DNA of 64,000 bases from Flavobacteriales bacterium (GTDB lineage: Bacteria; Bacteroidota; Bacteroidia; Flavobacteriales_F; PHOS-HE28). Numbering within the stretch: position 1 is the first letter of the stretch; each line of letters starts with the position of its first letter. Location: assembly GCA_023957375.1 (NCBI GenBank), contig JAMLHB010000002.1, positions 1 through 64,000 on the forward strand. The letters run 5' to 3'. Of the stretch, positions 1 through 11,455 are shown in pieces. Position numbers and translations under genes: made by a program. The notes beneath the pieces are model-generated. The model worked only from the letters and a program-made list of their open reading frames with translations, had not been told where the DNA came from and did no database searches.

Positions 1-1362
1 GTAACGGGGGCCGGGGCACACATCGAGATCGTGCCACTGGCCCAGGCCGACGCCAACGCTTCTTCGCGGGTGCCGATCGCCCAATCTTTCTATCCTTGGT
101 TGGACACCGTGCCGGGGGTGAAGCACATCCAGGTGTTTGCCCTGCAGCCGGGCATTGTGGAAACCGACCGCGACATTCAGGGCGTGGTGGTGAAGGGCGT
201 GGGCGCGGACCACGACTGGGACTTCCTGCGCAGCCATTTGGTGGCCGGCACCGTGCTGGCCATCGGTGACAGCGTGCGGCCGCAGGTGATCATCAGCCAA
301 TGGATGGCGCGGCGGCTGGTGAAGCAGGTAGGCGATGAACTGACGGTGTACCTGATCAAGGGGCGGGAGGATATCCGGCCGCGCAAGTACCGCTTGGCGG
401 GCATCTATGAAACCGGCCTGGAAAAAGTGGACCATCAGGTGGTGTATGTGGACATTGCGCACATCCAACGGTTCGCCCAGTGGGGCCTGCAGGCGGAAAT
501 CGCCACGCTGGAAGTGGCGGGGGCGCACGGCGTGGCCGTGGAAGGTTCAGGCTTCGGCGGCGACGGCCATTTCAGCTACACCTGGCCCGGAACCAGCTTG
601 CAGGGCCAGGGCCCGCACCTGATCTGCACGCGGAGAGACACGACGCTGATGCTGGTGCTGAACGACAATAGCGGGACATTGCCCGACACGGCATGGATCA
701 TGATCCGGCCCGAGGCGGAACCGCCCGCAAGCGGATGCCTCTCCCCTGCCCAAGCCGTGATCACCCGTCATGGAAGTGGCGGCAGCTACAAGGATTATTG
801 CGGAGGCTATGAGGTGCTGCTACAGCCTGGGCAGGACCTGATGGCCATGGACGACCTGATCTACCGCAACTACTTGGGCGTTGGCCTGCGCACCGTAACG
901 GCCCACGAAAAATACCCGGAGATCTTCACCTGGCTCAATCTGTTGGACACCAACGTGGTGGTGGTGATCCTGCTGATGGTGATCGTGGCCATCATCAACA
1001 TGACCTCGGCCTTGCTGATCATCATCCTGGAACGCACCAACATGATCGGGGTGTTGAAAGCCTTGGGCACCGGCAACCGCGCCATTCGGCGGATTTTCCT
1101 GATCGATGCGGCCTACATACTGGGCATCGGCATATTGCTGGGCGACGTACTGGGCATCGGGCTGGCACAGACCCAAAAGCACTTTGGCCTGGTGCGGCTG
1201 CCGGTGGAGAGCTACTATGTGGACCAAGTGCCAGTAGACCTCTCCTTGGGGCCCATCTTAGCGCTGAACATCGGGGTGCTGGTGGTATGCGTGGTGGCGC
1301 TGGTGGTGCCGAGCATGTATGTATCGCGGATCGCGCCGGCGAAGGCGATCCGGTTTGATTAG
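1..1362 (+). CDS. FtsX-family ABC transporter permease (LolC/E- or MacB-like), 5' end outside window
   Basis: The reading frame is open from base 1, so the gene starts upstream; 453 codons are visible. The first ~300 residues are a soluble periplasmic-type domain. Three hydrophobic segments follow (about residues 315-345, 360-385, 415-440), the usual C-terminal part of an FtsX-type permease, ending in the family-typical 'APAKAIRFD' tail. Such proteins work with an ATPase to move lipoproteins or other envelope substrates. The N-terminal membrane helix expected by the family must lie off the window. Which subfamily (LolE-like or another FtsX permease) cannot be decided from this fragment. The next gene starts about 80 bases downstream behind its own promoter, so they are probably not one operon. 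Confidence 0.8.
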   Translation, partial: VTGAGAHIEIVPLAQADANASSRVPIAQSFYPWLDTVPGVKHIQVFALQPGIVETDRDIQGVVVKGVGADHDWDFLRSHLVAGTVLAIGDSVRPQVIISQWMARRLVKQVGDELTVYLIKGREDIRPRKYRLAGIYETGLEKVDHQVVYVDIAHIQRFAQWGLQAEIATLEVAGAHGVAVEGSGFGGDGHFSYTWPGTSLQGQGPHLICTRRDTTLMLVLNDNSGTLPDTAWIMIRPEAEPPASGCLSPAQAVITRHGSGGSYKDYCGGYEVLLQPGQDLMAMDDLIYRNYLGVGLRTVTAHEKYPEIFTWLNLLDTNVVVVILLMVIVAIINMTSALLIIILERTNMIGVLKALGTGNRAIRRIFLIDAAYILGIGILLGDVLGIGLAQTQKHFGLVRLPVESYYVDQVPVDLSLGPILALNIGVLVVCVVALVVPSMYVSRIAPAKAIRFD

Positions 1363-1372
1363 GATGCCGCAT

Positions 1373-1420
1373 GGGGGGGGGGGGGGGGGGGGCCGCCCCC
1401 CCCCCCCCCCCCCCCCCCCC
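1373..1420. repeat. Twin homopolymer tract G20-CCG-C25
   Basis: Twenty G (1373-1392), then CCG, then 25 C (1396-1420). The two runs are complementary and could fold into a G:C hairpin. The tract ends 5 bases before the -7 box of the cystathionine beta-synthase gene, so it occupies the position of the -33 element. It may be a slippage-prone (phase-variable) promoter element or an assembly/sequencing artefact. Confidence 0.9.
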
Positions 1421-1425
1421 GCCCC

Positions 1426-1433
1426 TACCTTCG
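1426..1433 (+). promoter_or_regulatory. -7 promoter box TACCTTCG
   Basis: Matches the Bacteroidota -7 consensus TAnnTTTG except for C at position 7. It ends 6 bases before the ATG at 1440, so transcription should begin at or next to the start codon (leaderless). Confidence 0.6.
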
Positions 1434-1439
1434 CAGCGC

Positions 1440-2792
1440 ATGAAGATCCACGAGAACATATTGGGCACGGTTGGCAACACGCCGATGGTGAAATTGAACC
1501 GCATGGTGGCCGACCTGCCCTGCACCGTGCTGGCGAAGGTTGAAACGTTCAATCCCGGCAATAGCATCAAGGACCGGATGGCGCTGAAGATGATCGCCGA
1601 CGCGGAAAGATCCGGATTATTGAAGCCCGGCGGCACCATCATTGAAGGCACCAGTGGCAACACCGGCATGGGCTTGGCCATGGCGGCCATCATCAAAGGC
1701 TACAAGTGCATCTTCACCACCACGGACAAGCAAAGCAAGGAAAAGGTGGATGCCTTGCGCGCGTTCGGCGCCGAGGTGATCGTGTGCCCCACCAACGTGG
1801 AGCCGGAAGATCCGCGCTCGTACTACTCCGTGAGCTCGCGGCTGGAAAAGGAAACACCCAATGCGTGGAAGCCCAACCAGTACGACAACCTGAGCAACAG
1901 CCAGGCCCACTACGAAAGTACCGGCCCGGAGGTGTGGGAACAGACCGGCGGCAAGGTGACCCACTTGGTGGTGGGCGTGGGTACGGGGGGCACCATCACG
2001 GGCACCGGCCGATACCTGAAGGAGAAGAACCCGGCGATCAAGGTGTGGGGCATCGACACCTACGGATCGGTGTTCAAGAAGTACAAGGAAACCGGGGAGT
2101 TCGACCAGAACGAGATCTACCCGTACATCACTGAAGGCATTGGCGAGGACTTCCTGCCGAAGAACGTGGACTTCCATATGATCGACCTGTTCGAGAAGGT
2201 CACCGACCGCGATGCAGCCATATACACCCGGCGGATCACGCGGGAGGAAGGGATCTTCGCCGGCAACAGCGCGGGCGCCGCCATGGCGGGCCTGATGCAG
2301 CTGAAAAGCAAGCTGAAGCCCACGGACGTGGTGGTGGTGATCTTCCACGACCACGGCACGCGCTACTTGGGCAAAATGTTCAACGACGACTGGATGCGCG
2401 AGCGCGGCTTCCTGGACGAAAAGCCCAAAGCTGCGGACTTGCTGCGCGGCAAGGAACTGGCGCTGGTAAGCGTGGAGGCGGACGAACCGGTGCGCAACGC
2501 CATCGACAAAATGCGCGCGCACAACATCGACCAATTGCCCGTGTTCGAGGGCGGCAAACCGGTGGGCACCCTCACGGACGCGCAGCTGTTCGATGCCATC
2601 CTCGAGGACAGCGATGTGCGCCTGCAAGCCGTTCGCGTGGTGATGGGCCCTTCGCTGCCGGTGATGCAACCGGATACGCGCTTGGAAGAGATCGCAAAGC
2701 AATTGGGCAACGGTTCACCGGCCGTGCTGGTGGAGCAACCGAACGGGTATGGCATCATCACCAAGCAGGATATTTTGGGGAAGCTGAAGTAA
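1440..2792 (+). CDS. Cystathionine beta-synthase (PLP enzyme with C-terminal CBS domains)
   Basis: 450 residues. The fold-type II PLP enzyme domain fills about residues 1-320. The PLP lysine is K44 in 'NSIKDR', the phosphate/substrate loop 'TSGNTG' is near 71-76, and the glycine-rich PLP-phosphate loop 'GVGTGGTITGTG' is also present. Two CBS modules follow (about 335-450). This domain order is that of cystathionine beta-synthase, which condenses serine (or a related substrate) with homocysteine; O-acetylserine-dependent cysteine synthases normally lack the CBS pair. The start ATG at 1440 is chosen because an upstream in-frame ATG at 1371 would only translate the G/C homopolymer tract into poly-Gly/poly-Pro, and because the TACCTTCG box lies 6 bases before 1440. 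Confidence 0.88.
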   Translation: MKIHENILGTVGNTPMVKLNRMVADLPCTVLAKVETFNPGNSIKDRMALKMIADAERSGLLKPGGTIIEGTSGNTGMGLAMAAIIKGYKCIFTTTDKQSKEKVDALRAFGAEVIVCPTNVEPEDPRSYYSVSSRLEKETPNAWKPNQYDNLSNSQAHYESTGPEVWEQTGGKVTHLVVGVGTGGTITGTGRYLKEKNPAIKVWGIDTYGSVFKKYKETGEFDQNEIYPYITEGIGEDFLPKNVDFHMIDLFEKVTDRDAAIYTRRITREEGIFAGNSAGAAMAGLMQLKSKLKPTDVVVVIFHDHGTRYLGKMFNDDWMRERGFLDEKPKAADLLRGKELALVSVEADEPVRNAIDKMRAHNIDQLPVFEGGKPVGTLTDAQLFDAILEDSDVRLQAVRVVMGPSLPVMQPDTRLEEIAKQLGNGSPAVLVEQPNGYGIITKQDILGKLK

Positions 2793-2802
2793 AAGGACCA
2801 CC

Positions 2803-3063
2803 ATGCCGGAACTCTGCCGATTTTATGGAATTATCATCCGGATGTACTTCCTGGACCACAATCCGCCACATTTCCATGCTGAGTACCAAGGACAACGGGC
2901 GGAATTTGATATCCGAACACTTGAAATCATTGCTGGCCACGTACCCTCCCGGGCCCATGCCATGGTGTTGGAATGGGCTGCCACCCACCGGGCTGAGCTA
3001 CTGGCCAACTGGCAACGAACCACCGTGCCGGAAGCACTCATACCCATTGCACCCTTAACTTAG
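2803..3063 (+). CDS. DUF4160 domain protein
   Basis: 86 residues, matching the small DUF4160 family through 'FYGIIIRMYFLDHNPPHFHA' near the N terminus, a highly conserved 'HNPPHFHA' core. The function of the family is not established. It starts 10 bases after the preceding stop and ends 4 bases before the DUF2442 gene, so the two form a tight pair. Adjacent DUF4160/DUF2442 genes recur in many bacteria and have been suggested to be toxin-antitoxin-like; this sequence does not prove that. Confidence 0.8.
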   Translation: MPELCRFYGIIIRMYFLDHNPPHFHAEYQGQRAEFDIRTLEIIAGHVPSRAHAMVLEWAATHRAELLANWQRTTVPEALIPIAPLT

Positions 3064-3067
3064 TGGC

Positions 3068-3316
3068 ATGAACACGGTATCGCAAGTGGAAGCCCTGGAC
3101 GGCCTGCGGGTGAAATTGCAATTTGCCGATGGCTTGTCTGCGGTAGTGGAGCTGAAGGTTTACATCGGCACAGGTTTCACGGTGGACCTGTTGGACCCGG
3201 AACGGTTTGCCGAGGTTGGCACGGAACCGGGAGGAGGCATTGCCTGGCCAAACGGTTTCGATATATGCCCCGAGTTCCTGCGGGAACTGGCCGAAAATCG
3301 TCAAGTGGCTGCATAA
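3068..3316 (+). CDS. DUF2442 domain protein
   Basis: 82 residues with the DUF2442 pattern: an N-terminal beta-rich part ('LRVKLQFADGLSAVVEL') and the conserved C-terminal 'GGIAWPNGFDICPEFL' motif. It starts 4 bases after DUF4160 and is almost certainly co-transcribed with it. DUF2442 proteins are small putative DNA-binding or antitoxin-like partners; no direct activity can be read from the sequence. Confidence 0.82.
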   Translation: MNTVSQVEALDGLRVKLQFADGLSAVVELKVYIGTGFTVDLLDPERFAEVGTEPGGGIAWPNGFDICPEFLRELAENRQVAA

Positions 3317-3407
3317 CACTTGCTACCGGAGCATGGTATGGTGGCCATCAACATGGCCCACTGGTTGGAAAACCATGATGTGGGGGAATTAGCTTATAAT
3401 TCGGACT

Positions 3408-4184
3408 ATGCCCGACCAGATGCACCGCATGGTCCAAGTGTCGGAAAATCCGCAGCGGATCATCTCGCTGGTCCCTTCCCAAACGGAACTGCTGTACGAC
3501 CTTGGCCTGGGAAACCGCGTGGTGGGCATCACCAAGTTCTGTGTTCATCCGGAGGAATGGTTCCGCACCAAGCCCAGGGTTGGCGGTACCAAGAAGGTAG
3601 ATATCGAGAAAGTGCGCGCGCTGAAGCCGGACCTCATCATCGGCAACAAGGAAGAAAACACACGGGCGGACATCGCGGCGTTGGAGCAGGAATTTCCGGT
3701 GTGGGTGAGCGACATGGAAGACCTGGTGGGCGCGTTGGAGATGGTCCACCTGGTGGGGAAACTCACCGGAACCCCAGCGCGTGCGGCGGAAATTGCCGCG
3801 GGCATCCAGGCTGCCTTTGACGCATTGACACCTCTCTCCCCTCCCCGCACGGCTGCCTATTTTATCTGGAAAGAGCCTTTGATGCTGGCCGGGCACGGCA
3901 CCTTCATCGCGGACATGCTGAAACGCTGCGGCCTCAACCTCCCAACGGAATTGGGTGATCGCTACCCGGAAATCGGCACCCCGGAATTGCACGCATTGGC
4001 ACCGGACGTGGCCTTGCTTTCCAGCGAACCCTACCCGTTCAGCGAAAAGCACATGCAAGAATTTGCCGATATCCTGCCGGGCGTACCGGTCCATTTGGTG
4101 GACGGGGAAATGTTCAGCTGGTACGGCAGCAGGCTCCTGCAAGCTCCTGCATACTTCAGTCGTTTGCTGGAACGGCTGGCGTGA
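3408..4184 (+). CDS. Helical-backbone metal receptor / BtuF-like ABC substrate-binding protein
   Basis: 258 residues. It begins with the family hallmark 'NPQRIISLVPSQTELLYDLGL' region and contains the 'VVGITKFCVHP', 'KPDLIIGNKEEN' and C-terminal 'GSRLLQAPAYFSRLLERL' segments of the TroA/BtuF fold (two Rossmann-like lobes linked by a long helix). These proteins bind cobalamin, heme or siderophore for an ABC importer. No export signal is visible with either the ATG at 3408 or the internal Met at residue 7, and no transporter genes lie beside it; signal-less members of this family are common. An AT-rich TATAATTCG lies just before the ATG, an imperfect -7 box. Confidence 0.75.
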   Translation: MPDQMHRMVQVSENPQRIISLVPSQTELLYDLGLGNRVVGITKFCVHPEEWFRTKPRVGGTKKVDIEKVRALKPDLIIGNKEENTRADIAALEQEFPVWVSDMEDLVGALEMVHLVGKLTGTPARAAEIAAGIQAAFDALTPLSPPRTAAYFIWKEPLMLAGHGTFIADMLKRCGLNLPTELGDRYPEIGTPELHALAPDVALLSSEPYPFSEKHMQEFADILPGVPVHLVDGEMFSWYGSRLLQAPAYFSRLLERLA

Positions 4185-4219
4185 ACCGGGGCAAATGCCC
4201 GTCGCCGAAAGGCCGCTCC

Positions 4220-4227
4220 TACATTTG
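4220..4227 (+). promoter_or_regulatory. -7 promoter box TACATTTG
   Basis: Perfect TAnnTTTG box, 33 bases before the patatin gene ATG at 4261. Confidence 0.6.
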
Positions 4228-4260
4228 CCCAACCCGCCCCACCAGGGCTGGAATCGCCGG

Positions 4261-6540
4261 ATGTTCCGTCTGCCATTTCTGATCATCGCCTTATCCATGG
4301 GTGTGGCGCTCCATGCCCAGCGCGTGGGCCTGGTGCTCAGCGGTGGCGGTGCCACGGCTCTTAGCCACATCGGTGTATTGAAAGCCTTGGAGGAAAATGG
4401 GGTGCCCGTCGACTACATCACTGGCAGCAGCATGGGGGCACTGGTGGGGGCGATGTACGCCTCGGGCATTTCCCCGGCGGAAATGGATTCGCTGTTCCAA
4501 ACCGACCTGTACCGCTTGATGGCCTACGGGGAGGTGGAACCGGAATACACGTACTATTTCAAACAGGACCGAGAGGACGCCTCCATGATCACCCTTGGGC
4601 TGAACGTGGACACCACCCTGCAAATGTCCCTGCCCACCAATCTGCGCTCCCCGGTATTGATCGATTTTGAGCAGATGCGCACCTTCGCGGGGCCATCAGC
4701 GGCCGCAGGCTACAACATGGACAGCCTGTTCGTGCCGTATCGCTGCGTGGCCTCCGACATCACGGCGCGTCGCGAAGTCGTGTTCCGCCAAGGCAATCTG
4801 GCCGTGGCCGTGCGTGCGAGCATGAGCTATCCATTCTACTACAAGCCCATCCAGGTGGGGGGGCATCTGATGATGGACGGCGGGCTCTACAACAACTTTC
4901 CAGCGGACGTGATGTACCACGACTTCCTGCCGGATTACATCATCGGGAGCAACGTGGCGTTCAATGCACCGCCGCCGGGCGAGGACGATCTGATGGGCCA
5001 GTTGAAGGCCATCATGACGCAGCCCACCAACTACGTGCTTCCCTGCGACCCGGGAACGATCATCGAGCCGAAGACCAGCGTATCGCTATTTGATTTCACC
5101 AGCGCCAAGCAGGCCATCGCCGATGGCTATGCGGCCACCATGGCCCGGATGCCGAAGATCTTGGCGGAGGTACACCGCAGGCGGACCGCGGAAGAGTTGG
5201 CGGCCGCCCGTGCCCGATTCCGTGCCAAATGCCCCCCGCTGGTGTTCGGCGACATCCGGTTCCAAGGATTGGGCAAAGGCCAGGCCCTGTATTGCGAGCG
5301 TTTGTTGAACAAGCACAACGAGCCCATCACGGCGGCCAGCTTGAAGGAGCGCTACTTCCGGCTGTATGCGGACAACAACATCAGCGGCCTATTTCCCCGG
5401 GCCACCTTCATGCCCCAGCGCGGCAACTATGAGCTGGACCTGTTGGTGAAGCGGGAACGCAAGCTGGAAGTGCAGTTCGGCGGCCTCCTGAGCTCCCGGC
5501 CGGTGAACACGGGAATGATCTCCGCCCGCCTCAACTTGTTCGGGCGCACCAGCAGCGTGCTGGAGGGGATGGCCCATTTCGGGAAATTCTACACATCCGG
5601 CCTATTGCGGTGGCGCACGGACCTGAGCTCGCGCAAGCCGGTCTTCCTTGAACCGGTGTTCACATACAACCGGTGGGATTATTTCAGCGGGTTCACCTCT
5701 TTCTTCCAGGAAGTACGCCCATCCTACATCGTGCAACGTGAGCTGTGGGGGGGGGTCAACACGGGCATGGCCATGGGAAACAAGGGGCTGTTGCGCGTGG
5801 ATGCGAAATGGGCGCAAAGCCGCGATAGCTACTACCAACAACAGGATTTCAGCGCACAGGACACGGCGGATGCCACGGAGTTCAGCTACCTCACTACCGG
5901 CCTGTCCGTGGAACGCAACAGCCTGAACCGGAAGCAACAGCCCAACCGGGGCGAATTGTTGCAGGTGAGCCTGCGGTACATCGGTGGCCTGGAACGCACA
6001 CGGCCCGGCTCACTGTCCGCTTGGCAGGGGGATTATACCGGGCGGCATGACTGGGTGATCCTGAAGGCCGTACTGGACAAGTATTTCCTGCGCAAGGGGC
6101 CGTTCCGGTTCGGTTTCCTGGCAGAAGGGGTGTACAGCACCCAGCCCTTCTTCCAGAACTACACCGGCACCCTGTTGCAGATGCCCGTATTCCAACCCAC
6201 TCCGGAAAGCAAGACCTACTTTTTGGAAAACTACCGGGCCCCCCAGTATTTGGCCGGCGGCGTCCGCACCTTGGTGGCCGTGGCACGCAACAAGTTCGAC
6301 CTGCGGCTGGAGGGCTACCTGTTCCAACCTTACCGGGCCTTGGAGCGTGAGGCGGGCAACAACCCGGGCGAGGGCGAGGCCGTCAGTACCCGGCATTTCC
6401 TGGCCAGCGGGTCACTGATCTATCAAACTCCGCTGGGGCCGGTGTGGTTCAACACCAGTTACCTGGACGGGCTGCACGCGCCCTGGGTATGGAGCCTGAA
6501 CTTCGGTTACGCCATCTTCTCTCAGCGGGCACGCGAGTGA
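4261..6540 (+). CDS. Patatin-like phospholipase fused to POTRA/beta-barrel (type Vd autotransporter-like)
   Basis: 759 residues. A signal peptide (residues 1-20, ending 'ALHAQ') is followed by a patatin domain. The oxyanion loop 'SGGGATALSHIG' starts at about residue 27, the nucleophile Ser57 lies in 'GSSMG', and the Asp206 dyad partner lies in 'DGG'. After about residue 400 the sequence becomes a POTRA-like segment and then a long aromatic, alternating beta-rich region ending in 'NFGYAIFSQRARE', typical of an outer-membrane barrel. This is the architecture of PlpD/FplA-type Vd systems, in which a lipase is displayed or released through its own barrel. The longer upstream reading frame overlaps the previous gene; ATG 4261 starts the signal peptide and follows the promoter box at 4220. 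Confidence 0.85.
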   Translation: MFRLPFLIIALSMGVALHAQRVGLVLSGGGATALSHIGVLKALEENGVPVDYITGSSMGALVGAMYASGISPAEMDSLFQTDLYRLMAYGEVEPEYTYYFKQDREDASMITLGLNVDTTLQMSLPTNLRSPVLIDFEQMRTFAGPSAAAGYNMDSLFVPYRCVASDITARREVVFRQGNLAVAVRASMSYPFYYKPIQVGGHLMMDGGLYNNFPADVMYHDFLPDYIIGSNVAFNAPPPGEDDLMGQLKAIMTQPTNYVLPCDPGTIIEPKTSVSLFDFTSAKQAIADGYAATMARMPKILAEVHRRRTAEELAAARARFRAKCPPLVFGDIRFQGLGKGQALYCERLLNKHNEPITAASLKERYFRLYADNNISGLFPRATFMPQRGNYELDLLVKRERKLEVQFGGLLSSRPVNTGMISARLNLFGRTSSVLEGMAHFGKFYTSGLLRWRTDLSSRKPVFLEPVFTYNRWDYFSGFTSFFQEVRPSYIVQRELWGGVNTGMAMGNKGLLRVDAKWAQSRDSYYQQQDFSAQDTADATEFSYLTTGLSVERNSLNRKQQPNRGELLQVSLRYIGGLERTRPGSLSAWQGDYTGRHDWVILKAVLDKYFLRKGPFRFGFLAEGVYSTQPFFQNYTGTLLQMPVFQPTPESKTYFLENYRAPQYLAGGVRTLVAVARNKFDLRLEGYLFQPYRALEREAGNNPGEGEAVSTRHFLASGSLIYQTPLGPVWFNTSYLDGLHAPWVWSLNFGYAIFSQRARE

Positions 6541-6561
6541 CCGCAAGGTCATAAAGTCAAG

Positions 6562-6639
6562 AGGCTTCCAGCCTGTGCTGTTGTCGTTCCACAGGCTGGA
6601 AGCCTGTGACGTTGTCGTTCCACAGGCTGGAAGCCTGTG
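6562..6639. repeat. Palindromic short interspersed repeat (two full copies, one half copy)
   Basis: CACAGGCTGGAAGCCTGTG, an 8-bp perfect inverted repeat around GGA, occurs at 6590-6608 and 6621-6639. A half copy sits at 6562-6577, and the spacer GTTGTCGTTC is repeated. It lies between convergent genes and gives no convincing gene. Similar 'fix-the-stem' palindromes are dispersed in many genomes. Confidence 0.8.
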
Positions 6640-6704
6640 CTACAACAGGGCTCTTCCTCCTTCAGTGCCATTGGGAGTGACCGATTGCAGCTGTGAACGA
6701 ACAA

Positions 6705-6722
6705 GCCCCGGGAACCCGGGGC
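6705..6722 (-). terminator. Hairpin downstream of the DUF3467 gene
   Basis: GCCCCGGG/CCCGGGGC, 8-bp perfect stem around AA, located 30 bases past the stop codon on the minus strand and followed there by TTGTTCG. Probable intrinsic terminator ending the rpoC-DUF3467 transcript. Confidence 0.6.
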
Positions 6723-6751
6723 CTGCCTGAAAGGAAAATCGGCCAGCCTGA

Positions 6752-7072
6752 TCAGGCTTGGGCTGCGGGCCCGCCGAAGTTCATCGGTATCTCGGGCATC
6801 TCGCTCTCGCGGATCGGCCCGTGCACGGCTTCGTATTTCTGCACATTGTCGGCCAAGGCGCGCATCAGGCGCTTGGCGTGCTGCGGGGTGAGCAGCACGC
6901 GTGCCTTCACCTTTGCCTTGGGCACGCCAGGCATCACGCGGACAAAATCCAGAACAAACTCTGAATTGCTGTGGGTGATGATGGCCAAGTTGCTGTAGAT
7001 CCCGTCGGCCACCTCCTCGCTGATCTCGATGTTCAGCTGGTTGGGCCTGGGTTGGTTCTTGTCGTCTGCCAT
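6752..7072 (-). CDS. DUF3467 domain protein
   Basis: 106 residues beginning 'MADDKNQPRPNQLNIEISEE', with the DUF3467 features 'GIYSNLAIITHSNSEFVLDF' and 'KARVLLTPQHAKRLMRAL'. Proteins of this family are small and often found just downstream of rpoC in Bacteroidota; their function is unknown. The ATG at 7072 is preferred over a longer frame because the extension is low in conservation and overlaps the rpoC end. It lies 76 bases after rpoC on the same strand, separated by a hairpin. Confidence 0.82.
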   Translation of the reverse strand: MADDKNQPRPNQLNIEISEEVADGIYSNLAIITHSNSEFVLDFVRVMPGVPKAKVKARVLLTPQHAKRLMRALADNVQKYEAVHGPIRESEMPEIPMNFGGPAAQA

Positions 7073-7114
7073 GGTCCTGTGTTTCCTTGTTTGACTTGTC
7101 CTTGCCGGGGAGGT

Positions 7115-7143
7115 GGTGCCCCTTCGCTGTTGGAAGGGGCACC
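7115..7143 (-). terminator. Hairpin after rpoC
   Basis: Perfect 11-bp stem GGTGCCCCTTC/GAAGGGGCACC with a 7-base loop, beginning 5 bases after the rpoC stop. There is no clear T-run on the minus strand, so it may attenuate or protect the 3' end rather than terminate fully; DUF3467 lies just beyond. Confidence 0.5.
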
Positions 7144-7148
7144 GTGCG

Positions 7149-11450
<4,302 letters not shown>

Positions 11451-11455
11451 GGCGC

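Noticed and set aside
1371-1439. N-terminal poly-Gly/poly-Pro extension of cystathionine beta-synthase
   Set aside because: It is a translation of the homopolymer tract and overlaps the promoter box; the family N terminus starts at 1440.
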